From: Acidovorax sp. GW101-3H11
GTDB lineage: Bacteria > Pseudomonadota > Gammaproteobacteria > Burkholderiales > Burkholderiaceae_C
Direction: 5' to 3'
Length of the DNA: 64,000 nucleotides
Assembly (NCBI RefSeq): GCF_001633105.1
Contig: NZ_LUKZ01000009.1
Coordinates: 129,733 to 193,732, forward strand
Part shown: positions 24,140 to 33,057 of the stretch, piece after piece
How positions within the stretch are numbered: position 1 is the first letter of the stretch
Layout of the letters: each line of letters opens with the position of its first letter
Made by a program: the position numbers and the translations under genes
The notes under the pieces: model-generated
Told to the model about the DNA's origin: nothing
Database searches by the model: none
Seen by the model: only the letters and a program-made list of their open reading frames with translations

Positions 24140-25212
24140 TTCAACCTGTCCGATTTCTGGAACGACTTCTGCCGCTTGAACATGCCCTGGCGGTAGAACG
24201 GAAACATCTGCAGCCAGGTGCGCACCTTGAGCCAGCGGCCGTACAGCCCCATGGGCTCGAACAGCACAAAGGCAATGAGCACCGCGCCATACACCACCGC
24301 TTGCAGGCCCGGCGCCTGGCCGATGGCCGCAGGCAGCCAGTCCTTGCTCAGCGAGATCATCTGCGGCATCGAGATCAGGAAGATCGCGCCCAGGAACGCC
24401 CCGTGCACCGAGCCGAGGCCACCGATCACGATCATGAGCAGCAGGTCGATGGACTGCAGGATGTTGAATTGGTCCGGCGAGATGAACTGCAGCTTGTGGG
24501 CGTACAGCGCGCCACCCACGCCCGCCAGCGCGGCCGACAGCGAGAACGACAGCGTCTTGTAGCGCGCCAGGTGGATGCCCATGCTCTGCGCCGAGATTTC
24601 TGAATCGCGGATGGCGACAAACGCGCGCCCCGTGGGCGAGCGCAGCAGGTTCAGGATGGCCAGGGTGCTGACCACGGCAATCACCAGGCACAGAAAGTAG
24701 AACGACTCGGTGGACTCGAACGAGTAGCCGAACATCTGCGGCGGCACCAAGTGTTTGCCCGAGTTGCCACCCGTCACCGACTCCCAGCGCGCAAACACCT
24801 CTTCGACGATGAAGCCAAACGACAGCGTGGCCATGCCGAGGTAGATGCCCTTGACGCGCAGCGCGGGCAGGCCGACCACCACACCCACGGCGGCCGACAA
24901 CCCTGCGGCGCAGGCCAGCGACAGCGCAAACGGCCAGCCCATGCCGGTGAGCACGGCTTGGGTGTACGCACCCACGCCCAGAAACGCTGCATGCCCCAGC
25001 GAGAAAAGCCCCGTGAAACCCGCCAGCAGCATCAGCCCCAGGCCCACGATGGAGTAGATGAGCACAAAGGTGAGCTGCGCCAGCCAGTATTCAGGCGCGA
25101 CCCAGGGCGCGGCGACCAGCGTCAGGCCCAGCAGGCTGTACCAGAACACATGGCCGCCATGTTTGGCCAGGCGGATGTCTTGCGCGTACGAGGTCTTGAA
25201 GATGAAACGCAT
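24136..25212 (-). CDS. livM: Liv-type ABC transporter permease (LivM-like)
   Basis: A 358-residue membrane protein with about eight to ten hydrophobic segments and the conserved LivM stretches LMLLAGFTGLFSLGHAAFLG and VIGGLGSVHGAFLGA. AIRDSEISAQSMG is the cytoplasmic coupling loop. It starts 9 bases after the LivH stop and forms the translocation channel with it. Confidence 0.87.
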   Translation of the reverse strand: MRFIFKTSYAQDIRLAKHGGHVFWYSLLGLTLVAAPWVAPEYWLAQLTFVLIYSIVGLGLMLLAGFTGLFSLGHAAFLGVGAYTQAVLTGMGWPFALSLACAAGLSAAVGVVVGLPALRVKGIYLGMATLSFGFIVEEVFARWESVTGGNSGKHLVPPQMFGYSFESTESFYFLCLVIAVVSTLAILNLLRSPTGRAFVAIRDSEISAQSMGIHLARYKTLSFSLSAALAGVGGALYAHKLQFISPDQFNILQSIDLLLMIVIGGLGSVHGAFLGAIFLISMPQMISLSKDWLPAAIGQAPGLQAVVYGAVLIAFVLFEPMGLYGRWLKVRTWLQMFPFYRQGMFKRQKSFQKSDRLK

Positions 25213-25221
25213 GGTTGTCTT

Positions 25222-26097
25222 TCAGACCTTTTTACGGAGCTTCTCGCCGAACAGTCCATTCGGTTTGACCATCAGCATGATCAGCACCACGATGTACGCC
25301 GCTGTGTCCTTGAAACCGTCGGGCAGGTAAAAGCCCGAGAGCGACTCGACGATGCCAATCACCAGCCCGCCGACGATGGCACCGGGCAAGCTGCCAAAGC
25401 CGCCCACCACGGCGGCCGGGAAAGCCTTGAGCCCGATGAACCCCATGTTGGCGTGCACAAAGGTGATGGGTGCCAGCAGCAGCCCGGCCACCGCCGCCAC
25501 CACGGCCGCCAGCCCCCAGGCCAGGCCGTTGAGCCGCTGCACCGGGATGCCCATGTAGTAGGCCGCCAGCTGGTTTTGCGATGCGGCCTGCATCGCAATG
25601 CCCAGCTTGCTGTAGCGGAACATCGCAAACAGCAGCACACACAGCGCACCCGTGGCGCCGATCACCACCAGCTGCTCGGCGCTGACCACCAGCTCGCCCA
25701 GCCGCAGGGACTGGTCCTTGTAGGGCACGGGCAGCGTATGCGTGTCGGTGCCGATGTTGGGGATCATGGTGACCAGGCCGCGCAGCACATAGCCGATGCC
25801 GATGGTGAGCATGACGATGGAGAACGCAGGCTGGCCGAGGATGGGGCGGATCACTGCGCGCTCGACCAGCACCCCGAACAGCCCCATGGCCACCACGCTG
25901 GCCAGCACCGCCACCCAGAAGGGAAAGCCCAGCACGGTCATCAGCGCCAGGCCGCAGAACGCGCCGAGCATCATGAGTTCGCCCTGCGCAAAACTCACGG
26001 TTTCGGTGGCTTTGTAGATGAGGACAAAACCCAGCGCGATCAGCCCGTAGATGCACCCCTGGGAGACACCGCTGATCAACAGTTGCACAAATTGCAC
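25222..26097 (-). CDS. livH: Liv-type ABC transporter permease (LivH-like), first gene of the leftward operon
   Basis: A 291-residue membrane protein opening with QFVQLLISGVSQGCIYGLIA, with FAQGELMMLGAF and the coupling segment AFPAAVVGGFGSLPGAIVGG. I place the start at GTG 26097 because GGAGAG lies just upstream and the protein then has the usual LivH length; a longer frame to 26244 would read through the operator. The palindrome at 26113-26147 sits directly upstream. Confidence 0.85.
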   Translation of the reverse strand: MQFVQLLISGVSQGCIYGLIALGFVLIYKATETVSFAQGELMMLGAFCGLALMTVLGFPFWVAVLASVVAMGLFGVLVERAVIRPILGQPAFSIVMLTIGIGYVLRGLVTMIPNIGTDTHTLPVPYKDQSLRLGELVVSAEQLVVIGATGALCVLLFAMFRYSKLGIAMQAASQNQLAAYYMGIPVQRLNGLAWGLAAVVAAVAGLLLAPITFVHANMGFIGLKAFPAAVVGGFGSLPGAIVGGLVIGIVESLSGFYLPDGFKDTAAYIVVLIMLMVKPNGLFGEKLRKKV

Positions 26098-26112
26098 CCT
26101 GGCTCTCCAGAA

Positions 26113-26147
26113 GATTTTTACAAAGCGGTTGCTTTGCATAAATAATG
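26113..26147. promoter_or_regulatory. Operator-like palindrome before livH, related to 1049-1084
   Basis: ATTTTTACAAAGC, then GGT, then TGCTTTGCATAAATAA. Aligned on TGCTT (26130), about 13 of 17 left-half positions and most of the right half match the TetR-gene palindrome. Arms CAAAGC/GCTTTG are symmetric. It lies 16 bases before the livH GTG and also upstream of the divergent hydratase gene. Confidence 0.65.
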
Positions 26148-26289
26148 CTGCCTGCGACCGCTGCCCACCGCACTCGGGGCTAACCCTGATGGGGGGCGTG
26201 ATCGGGTAGCGGCGGATATTGACCCAGCACCAACCCCCGCGCAATAGGAGTTACGTCGGGTGCATATAGCCCGCCCACAGGAGAACCCC

Positions 26290-27087
26290 ATGTCCGTAGA
26301 GGTGGAAACGCAAGGCCGTGTCACGCTGGTGACACTGCACAGGCCGGATGTGCGCAACGCGGTGGACGCAACCACGGCGCAGGCCTTGCACGCCGCATTT
26401 GTCGCGTTCGACCAGGACGCGCAGGCCGACGTGGCCGTGTTCCACGGTGCAGGCGGGCATTTCTGTGCGGGCTGGGATCTGCAGTCGGGCGCGCGTTTGC
26501 TGGCCGGCGGTGTGGCGCCCGAGGCGCTGGCGCAATCGCTCGATTTCGCCGCCGATGCGGTCCACCCGCCGGGGCCGATGGGCCCGAGCCGATTGCAGCT
26601 GTCCAAGCCCGTGATCGCGGCAATTGAAGGCGCAGCCGTGGCGGGCGGCATGGAGCTGGCGCTGTGGTGCGACCTGCGCGTGATGGCCGAGGACGCGTAC
26701 ATGGGCGTGTTCTGCCGCCGCTTTGGTGTGCCCCTGATCGACGGCGGCACCGTGCGGCTGCCGCGCCTGGTGGGCTTGTCGCACGCGCTGGACCTGATCC
26801 TGACCGGCCGCAAGGTCGAGGCCGACGAGGCCTTGCGCATCGGCCTGTGCAACCGTGTGGTGCCTGCGGGCCAGGCGCTGCAGGCGGCGCTGGCGCTGGC
26901 ACACACGCTGGCCGCCTTCCCGCAGGCCACGCTGCGCGCCGACCGCGCGAGTGCGCTGGCGGGCGAGGGCCTGCCGCTGCAGCAGGCGCTGCTGCAGGAG
27001 TGGGCCGGTGGGCGCGAATGCCTGGCCGAAGCGCTGCGCGGGGCCACCCGGTTTGCCGACGGGGAAGGGCGTCATGGCAAGTTTTAG
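26290..27087 (+). CDS. Enoyl-CoA hydratase/isomerase family protein
   Basis: A 265-residue crotonase-fold protein with GAGGHFCAGWDLQSG near residue 55, EGAAVAGGMELALWCDLR near 115 and a GVPLIDGG segment where many hydratases have the catalytic Glu pair. An Asp (PLIDGG) is present in place of Glu, as in many proteins of uncertain activity in this family. The ATG has GGAG eight bases upstream. It is divergent from the liv operon and shares its regulatory region. Confidence 0.8.
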   Translation: MSVEVETQGRVTLVTLHRPDVRNAVDATTAQALHAAFVAFDQDAQADVAVFHGAGGHFCAGWDLQSGARLLAGGVAPEALAQSLDFAADAVHPPGPMGPSRLQLSKPVIAAIEGAAVAGGMELALWCDLRVMAEDAYMGVFCRRFGVPLIDGGTVRLPRLVGLSHALDLILTGRKVEADEALRIGLCNRVVPAGQALQAALALAHTLAAFPQATLRADRASALAGEGLPLQQALLQEWAGGRECLAEALRGATRFADGEGRHGKF

Positions 27088-27146
27088 ATAAAAATGGCCG
27101 CTTGCGCCTGTCCATCAAGCGCTGATAGCTACAAAATCAGGAGCAT
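27087..27146. repeat. Dispersed Comamonadaceae-type repeat, copy 3
   Basis: ATAAAAATGGCCGCTTGCGC, then TGTCCATCAAGCGCTGATAG and CTACAAAATCAGGAG. The CGCTTG and CAAGCG arms can form a six-base stem. The end carries a ribosome-binding-like CAGGAG but is about 50 bases from the next ATG. Confidence 0.75.
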
Positions 27147-27195
27147 TCGGGGCTGTGCCCCTTGTTCCCCACACACCATCCATCCCAGGAGACCC

Positions 27196-27681
27196 ATGAG
27201 CAAATCCGCGCCCCCCGCCCCGCAAGCCTTCGAGCCCGCCTTCATCGCCGGGCTCAAGGCCATCTTTGAAGAGAAGATCGTGTTCAACCAGGTGCTGGGC
27301 CTCAAGATCACGTCGCTGGCGCCCGATGGCGTGGTGGGCCGCATCGACATGAAGCCCGACCTGGTGGGCCACTACGCCTACAACCGCATCCATGGCGGTG
27401 TGATCAGCGCGGGGCTCGACGCCATGGGCGGCCTGGCCGTGATGGCCGCGATTGGTGCCAAACACCTGGACGAGCCGCCCGAGCAGCGCCTGCACCGCTT
27501 TGCCAAGCTGGGCACCATCGACCTGCGCATTGACTACCTGCGCCCCGGCATTGGCAGCCACTTCGAGCTGCGCGCCCAGGTGCTGCGCCTGGGCTCGCGC
27601 GTGGCCACCACGCGCATGGAGTTTCTGGGGCCGGACGGGCAGATCATGTCGGCCGGGGCGGCGGCCTACATCGTGTCCTGA
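27196..27681 (+). CDS. Hotdog-fold thioesterase (YigI/PaaI-type)
   Basis: A 161-residue single hotdog domain with HYAYNRIHGGVISAGLDAMGG (substrate helix), DLRIDYLRPG and a closing AAYIVS strand. The family hydrolyses medium or long acyl-CoA thioesters in the cytoplasm. The ATG at 27196 has AGGAG upstream. It lies behind the hydratase gene, so it may release CoA from dead-end intermediates of the nearby pathways. Confidence 0.8.
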   Translation: MSKSAPPAPQAFEPAFIAGLKAIFEEKIVFNQVLGLKITSLAPDGVVGRIDMKPDLVGHYAYNRIHGGVISAGLDAMGGLAVMAAIGAKHLDEPPEQRLHRFAKLGTIDLRIDYLRPGIGSHFELRAQVLRLGSRVATTRMEFLGPDGQIMSAGAAAYIVS

Positions 27682-27684
27682 TCT

Positions 27685-27866
27685 CTAGGGACCCTCTGCA
27701 CGAATCAGCGCGCCGTGTGCATCAGCGGGCTCGGGCGGCCTGCTGCATTGCCAATACTCGCAATAGCTACGGCTATTGCTGCGTCAATTTTTCCAGTTCA
27801 GCGCCTTGCAGCCCCTCCCGATCCGCTGCGCACACTTGCCGCTTGACTCGTGCAGAGGGGCCCTAG
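27685..27866. mobile_element. MITE-like element with about 25-bp terminal inverted repeats
   Basis: The left end CTAGGGACCCTCTGCACGAA (27685-) matches, inverted, the right end TCGTGCAGAGGGGCCCTAG (-27866) with few differences. Inside is a hairpin GCAATAGC-TACG-GCTATTGC near 27767-27786. The 182-base element has no gene. Its right end overlaps and supplies the TAG stop of the thioesterase gene at 27863. Confidence 0.55.
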
Positions 27867-28321
27867 GCGACCGGCCGAGGCTCCAGGTTGCGCGCCGTGC
27901 CCAGCCAGGTGGCGCACAGCGTCTCGGCGCCCGATGCGTCCACCGCCAGCACGTCGGCGGCGCAGATGCTCAGCACCCGGCCCGCGTCCACCACGCGGCC
28001 CCGCGCGCGCAGGCAGGCGCCGCGCGCCGGGGCAAACAGCTTGACCGTGCCATCCACCGTGGCGTTGGCCCAGCCGGGCGGCAGCAGGCTGCCTGCAGCG
28101 GCCACGGCGGCGAAGTCGCCCAGCGCATACACGGCCGTGGCCTGCAGCTGGCCGGGGCGAAAGCAGAACGATTCCAGGATGGGCATCTCCAGCGTCACGG
28201 CGCCCGGCGCGGTATGCACGAAGCGCAGGCCCAGGGTGCGCGCCATGGGCATGGCCAGCACGGCGGCCTGCAGCTGCTGCAGGGCGGGCTCGGTGTTGGT
28301 GGCAGAGGTGTCGGGGGTCAT
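27863..28321 (-). CDS. PaaI-like hotdog thioesterase
   Basis: A 152-residue hotdog-fold protein with LGLRFVHTAPGAVTLEMP, PGQLQATAVYALGDFAAVAAAG (the substrate helix) and ANATVDGTVKLFAPARG. Its ATG overlaps the MerR stop (ATGA), so regulator and enzyme are coupled. The stop codon lies in the terminal repeat of the adjacent element, so the original C-terminus may have been slightly different. Confidence 0.72.
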   Translation of the reverse strand: MTPDTSATNTEPALQQLQAAVLAMPMARTLGLRFVHTAPGAVTLEMPILESFCFRPGQLQATAVYALGDFAAVAAAGSLLPPGWANATVDGTVKLFAPARGACLRARGRVVDAGRVLSICAADVLAVDASGAETLCATWLGTARNLEPRPVA

Positions 28322-28773
28322 GGGCGGTCTCCTTGTGAAAGCGGGGTGGGGGCGCGGCGCACCCGGGGCCAGGGTGCACGCGGTGGGGTGCCGCTGGCGG
28401 CAGGGCGCTGGCGTGTTGCCTGCTCCGCCTGGCGGGCGCGCAGCCACTGCACATGGTCCAGCGCCTGCTGGTGCTGGGCCTGCAGCGCCGCGATCTGCGC
28501 CTGGATCTCGTCGGCGCGGGCCTGCACCACATCGGCCAGGCCACCGGGGCCGATGCGGCCACGCCGCCAGGCGAGCAGGTGGCTGCGGATCTGCGGTACG
28601 CCAAACCCGAGTGCGCGCGACATGGCAATGAACACCACCTCGCGCCGCGCCGAGGGGGCGTAGTGGCGGTAGCCATTGGGCAGGCGTTCAGGGCGCAGCA
28701 GCCCGGCACGTTCGTAGTGGCGCAGCGCATGCACGGTGACGCCGGTGAGGCGGGCGAGTTCGGATATCTGCAT
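28318..28773 (-). CDS. MerR-family transcriptional regulator
   Basis: A 151-residue protein. The N-terminal MerR helix-turn-helix is MQISELARLTGVTVHALRHYERAGLL, with a wing NGYRHY. A coiled coil follows (about 80-115). The tail is Pro/Arg-rich with no metal-binding Cys cluster, so a metal sensor is unlikely. LiuR-type MerR proteins control branched-chain catabolism in proteobacteria, but nothing here identifies the ligand. It is coupled to the downstream thioesterase. Confidence 0.8.
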   Translation of the reverse strand: MQISELARLTGVTVHALRHYERAGLLRPERLPNGYRHYAPSARREVVFIAMSRALGFGVPQIRSHLLAWRRGRIGPGGLADVVQARADEIQAQIAALQAQHQQALDHVQWLRARQAEQATRQRPAASGTPPRAPWPRVRRAPTPLSQGDRP

Positions 28774-28960
28774 GGGGGGCAGACTATCAAGCTTCGCGCT
28801 GCGCGAGGCTTGCGCAGGTGACAGGGGGTGTCACGCTGTGTGGTCTTGCAAGCCCTGCAAGCGCATGCAACGACCGAACCGTTTGGTTACTGTTCTTGCG
28901 TAACAGGGGCATCTTTCGCTAGATGCGAAACCTAGCATGGCCTCTTTTCAAGGAGATCTG

Positions 28961-29545
28961 ATGGCCGTGCAAAACCCCTTCTTTGGCAAGCGTGAACCCG
29001 AGTCGTTCCAACCCCGCAGCAGCACCACTTCAGGCTCCGTGTTGGGCAGCAGTGCGGTGCACAACAGCGCAGCGTCGGCGCAGCCGACCGCACCGGCAGC
29101 CCCCAAGCCCAGCAGCGCCAGCGACAGCACGGGCAGCAAGCTCACGGTGGGCCCCAACATCAAGCTCAAGGGCGTGGAGATCACCGACTGCGACACGCTC
29201 GTGGTCGAGGGCACCGTCGAGGCCACCATGGATTCGCGCGTGATCCAGATTTCGGAAAACGGGGCTTTCAAGGGCTCGGCCGAGATCGACATTGCCGAGA
29301 TCCACGGCGAATTCAACGGCACGCTCACCGTGCGCCAGAAGCTCGTGATCTACAGCTCGGGCAAGGTCAACGGCAAGATCCGCTACGGCAAGCTGGTGGT
29401 GGAAGAGGGCGGCCAGCTGGCGGGCGAGATCGAGGCGGGGTTCTCCTCTGCTTCATCGTCGTCATCCAGCGCCTCCAGCAGCAGCCATCTGCAGCGCGGG
29501 GCCGGGCCTTTGCGCACCGAACCGGCCACTGCTCTGGCGGCCTGA
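28961..29545 (+). CDS. Bactofilin (polymer-forming cytoskeletal protein)
   Basis: A 194-residue protein. A disordered Ser/Pro/Ala-rich N-tail (about 60 residues) is followed by the bactofilin beta-helix (LTVGPNIKLKGVEITDCDTL, VEGTVEA, GSAEIDIAEIHGEFNGTLTV, GKVNGKIRYG, GGQLAGEIEAG) and a poly-Ser tail. Bactofilins assemble without nucleotide into membrane-associated filaments that position cell-wall enzymes. The ATG at 28961 has AAGGAGA upstream. No M23 peptidase partner lies next to it. Confidence 0.85.
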   Translation: MAVQNPFFGKREPESFQPRSSTTSGSVLGSSAVHNSAASAQPTAPAAPKPSSASDSTGSKLTVGPNIKLKGVEITDCDTLVVEGTVEATMDSRVIQISENGAFKGSAEIDIAEIHGEFNGTLTVRQKLVIYSSGKVNGKIRYGKLVVEEGGQLAGEIEAGFSSASSSSSSASSSSHLQRGAGPLRTEPATALAA

Positions 29546-29611
29546 CGCCCGTATCTGCGCGCCGCCGCGAGCGGCGCGTCACTGCGGCGCCGTCACGCGA
29601 ACGCGCCGCAC

Positions 29612-30034
29612 TCAGGCCGGTGCGTCGTGCTTGGGCACCGGGCGCGGGCGGCCCTGGTTATCAATGGCCACATAGGTCAGGCGCGCCTCGGTCACCTTCA
29701 CATACTGCCCCTGAGCAGAAAAACGCTCGGCATACACCTCCACCTCCACGGTGACCGAGGTGTTGCCCACGCGCGTGATGGCCGAGAAGAACGACAGGAT
29801 GTCGCCCACGCGCACGGGCTGCTTGAAGATGAATTCATTGACCGCCACCGTGGCCATGCGGCCCTGGATGTAGCGCGCGGGCAGCACGGATCCCGCCAGG
29901 TCCACCTGCGCCATCACCCATCCGCCAAAGATGTCGCCATTGCCGTTGGTGTCGGCGGGCATAGGGATGACCTTGAGCACCAGTTCCTTGTCGGTGGGCA
30001 ATGCGGCGGGTGGTGGGCTGAAAACGGCAGACAT
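29612..30034 (-). CDS. Acyl-CoA thioesterase, YciA-type hotdog
   Basis: A 140-residue protein with the YciA signature VIPMPADTNGNGDIFGGWVM (the Asn/Asp of the active site), ATVAVNEFIFKQPVRVGD and a typical closing YVAIDNQGRPRPVP. The family hydrolyses a broad range of acyl-CoAs in the cytoplasm. It is transcribed away from the ABC exporter gene at 30163. The ATG at 30034 gives the usual length; a longer frame reaches 30115. Confidence 0.82.
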   Translation of the reverse strand: MSAVFSPPPAALPTDKELVLKVIPMPADTNGNGDIFGGWVMAQVDLAGSVLPARYIQGRMATVAVNEFIFKQPVRVGDILSFFSAITRVGNTSVTVEVEVYAERFSAQGQYVKVTEARLTYVAIDNQGRPRPVPKHDAPA

Positions 30035-30162
30035 GGGCACAATCTCGGTTGGGGCTGAGCCAATCCTTGGGGAAACCGGTGGTTTCACCAGGCCTTGCGC
30101 CCCGAGAAAAACCACCTGGGCATCAGCCAGGTCGGTAAAAACAACAACCGGAATTGTCCCCC

Positions 30163-32010
30163 ATGCGCCACCACGGCGAAACTGCCCCCACCGCTGCCGG
30201 TGCCATTGCCCCCGCCCCCGCCGCTGGCACCACCCCGCCCGCCCCGTCCGACTGGGCCACCCTGCACCGGCTCCTGCCCTACCTGTGGCAATACAAATGG
30301 CGCGTGATCGCCGCCATCGTCTTCATGGTGGGCGCCAAGTTTGCCAACGTGGGCGTGCCCATCCTGCTCAAGACGCTGGTCGATGCCATGAGCCTGCAGC
30401 CCGGCGACCCGGCCGCCTTGCTGGTGGTGCCCGTGGGGCTGCTCGTGGCCTATGGCGCGCTGCGGCTGTCCACCTCGCTGTTCACCGAACTGCGCGAGCT
30501 GGTGTTTGCCAAGGCCACCCAGGGCGCGGCGCGCTCGATTGCGCTGCAGACCTTCGAGCACCTGCACGCCCTGAGCCTGCGTTTTCACCTGGAGCGCCAG
30601 ACCGGCGGCATGACGCGCGATATCGAACGCGGCGTGCGCGGCATCGAGTCGCTGATCTCGTTCACCCTGTTCAACGTGGTCGCCACTCTGGTCGAGGTGG
30701 TGCTGGTGCTCTCGGTGCTGGCCATCAAGTTCGATGCCTGGTTTGCGTGGATCACGCTGGCGGCGCTGGCGCTGTACATCCTCTTCACGGTGCTGGTGAC
30801 CGAGTGGCGCACCCAGTTCCGCCGCGAGGCCAACGAGTTCGACTCGGCCGCGCATTCCAAGGCCGTGGATTCGCTGCTCAACTACGAGACGGTGAAGTAC
30901 TTCAACAACGAGGGCTTCGAGGCCCGCCGCTACGACGAAAGCCTGGAGCGCCTGCGCCGCGCGCGGCTCAAGAGCCAGACCACGCTGTCCCTGCTCAACA
31001 CCGGCCAGCAGCTCATCATTGCCGTGGGCCTGGTGGCTATGCTCTGGCGCGCCACGCAGGGCGTGGTCGATGGCCGCATGACGCTGGGCGATCTGGTGAT
31101 GGTCAACGCGTTCATGATCCAGCTGTACATCCCGCTCAACTTCCTGGGCGTGATCTACCGCGAGATCAAGCAGAGCCTCACCGACCTGGACAAGATGTTC
31201 ACGCTGATGGATAAGGAGCGCGAGGTGGCCGACGCCCCCGGCGCCCAGCCGCTGGCGGGGCTGGACCAGCCCACCGTGCGCTTCGAGGACGTGGTGTTTG
31301 CCTACGATCCCAAGGAGGGGCGCACCATCCTGCACGGTGTGAGCTTCGAGATTCCGGCGGGCAAGACCGTGGCGGTGGTCGGGCCTTCGGGCTCGGGCAA
31401 GAGCACGCTGGCGCGGCTGCTGTTTCGCTTTTATGACATCCAGCAGGGCCGCATCACCATTGCCGGGCAGGAAATCCGCAGCGTGACGCAGGGCAGCGTG
31501 CGCCAGGCGATTGGCATCGTGCCGCAGGACACGGTGTTGTTCAACGATACCGTGGCCTACAACATCGCCTACGGCCGCCCTGGCGCCACGCAGGACGAGA
31601 TCGAATCCGCCGCCCGCGCCGCGCGCATCCACGACTTCATTGCCAGCACGCCCAAGGGCTACGCCACCATGGTGGGCGAGCGGGGGCTCAAGCTCTCGGG
31701 CGGTGAAAAGCAGCGCGTGGCGATTGCGCGCACCCTGCTCAAGAACCCGCCCATCCTGATCTTTGACGAGGCCACCAGCGCGCTGGACTCGGCCAACGAA
31801 CGCGCCATCCAGGCCGAGCTGCAGGGCGTGGCGCAGAACAAGACCACGCTGGTGATTGCGCACCGCCTGTCCACGGTGGTGGACGCGCACGAGATCTTGG
31901 TCATGGACGCGGGCCGCATCATCGAACGCGGCACGCACGCGCAGCTGCTGGCCCTGGGCGGCCGTTACGCCAGCATGTGGTCTCTCCAGCAAAGCGACCC
32001 ATCGGCCTGA
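30163..32010 (+). CDS. Atm1/HMT1-type ABC exporter (fused permease-ATPase)
   Basis: A 615-residue half-transporter: a Pro/Ala-rich N-tail, six transmembrane helices (about 45-330) with NYETVKYFNNEGFE, which is characteristic of the Atm1 group, then the ATPase with Walker [10 protein letters not shown], signature LSGGEKQR, Walker B ILIFDEATSALD and H-loop AHRLST. Relatives export glutathione-linked sulfur or metal compounds. It would act as a homodimer in the inner membrane. Confidence 0.85.
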   Translation: MRHHGETAPTAAGAIAPAPAAGTTPPAPSDWATLHRLLPYLWQYKWRVIAAIVFMVGAKFANVGVPILLKTLVDAMSLQPGDPAALLVVPVGLLVAYGALRLSTSLFTELRELVFAKATQGAARSIALQTFEHLHALSLRFHLERQTGGMTRDIERGVRGIESLISFTLFNVVATLVEVVLVLSVLAIKFDAWFAWITLAALALYILFTVLVTEWRTQFRREANEFDSAAHSKAVDSLLNYETVKYFNNEGFEARRYDESLERLRRARLKSQTTLSLLNTGQQLIIAVGLVAMLWRATQGVVDGRMTLGDLVMVNAFMIQLYIPLNFLGVIYREIKQSLTDLDKMFTLMDKEREVADAPGAQPLAGLDQPTVRFEDVVFAYDPKEGRTILHGVSFEIPAGKTVAVVGPSGSGKSTLARLLFRFYDIQQGRITIAGQEIRSVTQGSVRQAIGIVPQDTVLFNDTVAYNIAYGRPGATQDEIESAARAARIHDFIASTPKGYATMVGERGLKLSGGEKQRVAIARTLLKNPPILIFDEATSALDSANERAIQAELQGVAQNKTTLVIAHRLSTVVDAHEILVMDAGRIIERGTHAQLLALGGRYASMWSLQQSDPSA

Positions 32011-32056
32011 TCCGCGCCTCCTTGCCTTTTTTCACTTTTTTGCGATATCCGTCCCC

Positions 32057-32989
32057 ATGAAGCCTGTCCTGCTTGCCCTCATGTTCCTGTCCGAAGAACA
32101 CCGCGCCCAGATGGCGCAGTCGTTCGAGCTGGTCTACGCGCCCGACGCGGCGCAGGCCGCAGCCGCCATCGCCGAGCATGGCCCGCGCATCACCGTGGTG
32201 CTGACCATCGGCGCCACGGGCCTGTCTGCCGCGCAGATCGATGCCTTGCCGAACATCACCCTCGTCTGCGCGCTGGGCGCGGGCTACGAAAACATCGCCG
32301 TGGCGCATGCCAAGGCGCGCGGCATTGTGGTGGCGACTGGTGCGGGCACCAATGACGACTGCGTGGCCGACCATGCCCTGGGCCTGCTGATTGCCGCGGT
32401 GCGTGGCATCCCCCGGCTGGACCAGCTCACGCGCCAGGGCGTGTGGCGCACGGCGTTGCCGCTGCCGCCCAATGTGTCGCACAAGCGCCTGGGCATCGTT
32501 GGCCTGGGCACCATCGGCAAGAAGATCGCGCAGCGTGCGCTGGGCTTCGAGATGCAGGTGGGCTACCACAACCGCAGCGCGCGCACCGATGTGCCCCACC
32601 GCTACTTTGCCAACGTGACTGCGCTGGCCGACTGGACGGACTTCCTCATCGTTGCCACGCCCGGCGGCGCGGGCACGCAGCACCTGGTGAACGCCGCCGT
32701 GCTGAGCGCGCTCGGCCCGCGCGGCGTGGTGGTCAACATTGCACGTGGCAGCGTGATCGACACGGCCGCCCTGGCCGCCGCGCTGCGCGAAGGCCGCATC
32801 GCCGCTGCGGGGCTGGACGTGTACGAGAGCGAGCCCGCGCCCCCGGCCGAGCTGGTCGGGCTGGACAACGTCGTGCTCACGCCCCATGTGGCGGGTTGGT
32901 CGCCCGAGGCGGTGCAGGCCTCGGTGGACCGCTTCCTGGAGAACGCCCGCCGCCATCTGGCGGGTGAGGCGCCGGTGTCGCCGCTCTGA
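32057..32989 (+). CDS. D-isomer-specific 2-hydroxyacid dehydrogenase
   Basis: A 310-residue protein with the NAD motif GIVGLGTIGKKIA near residue 147, the catalytic Arg in NIARGSVIDT, Glu in GLDVYESEP and His in LTPHVAGW. Length and order match glyoxylate/hydroxypyruvate reductases. It reduces a 2-keto acid with NAD(P)H. It lies 46 bases after the exporter gene; a link to its function is not evident. Confidence 0.83.
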   Translation: MKPVLLALMFLSEEHRAQMAQSFELVYAPDAAQAAAAIAEHGPRITVVLTIGATGLSAAQIDALPNITLVCALGAGYENIAVAHAKARGIVVATGAGTNDDCVADHALGLLIAAVRGIPRLDQLTRQGVWRTALPLPPNVSHKRLGIVGLGTIGKKIAQRALGFEMQVGYHNRSARTDVPHRYFANVTALADWTDFLIVATPGGAGTQHLVNAAVLSALGPRGVVVNIARGSVIDTAALAAALREGRIAAAGLDVYESEPAPPAELVGLDNVVLTPHVAGWSPEAVQASVDRFLENARRHLAGEAPVSPL

Positions 32990-32993
32990 AATT

Positions 32994-33055
32994 TGAATAA
33001 AAAAGGCCGTTTGCGCGCGATGGGTAAGCGCTTTTAGCTATCAAATCAGGAGTAT
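32994..33055. repeat. Dispersed Comamonadaceae-type repeat, copy 4, supplying a ribosome binding site
   Basis: AATAAAAAAGGCCGTTTGCG, then GATGGGTAAGCGCTTTTAGC and TATCAAATCAGGAG. The CAGGAG end lies 6-7 bases before the ATG at 33058 and appears to be the ribosome binding site of that gene. Confidence 0.7.
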
Positions 33056-33057
33056 TG

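Noticed and set aside
30085-31992. A 635-codon leftward frame opposite the Atm1-like exporter
   Set aside because: Composition and lack of motifs mark it as the antisense shadow of a well-defined ABC transporter.
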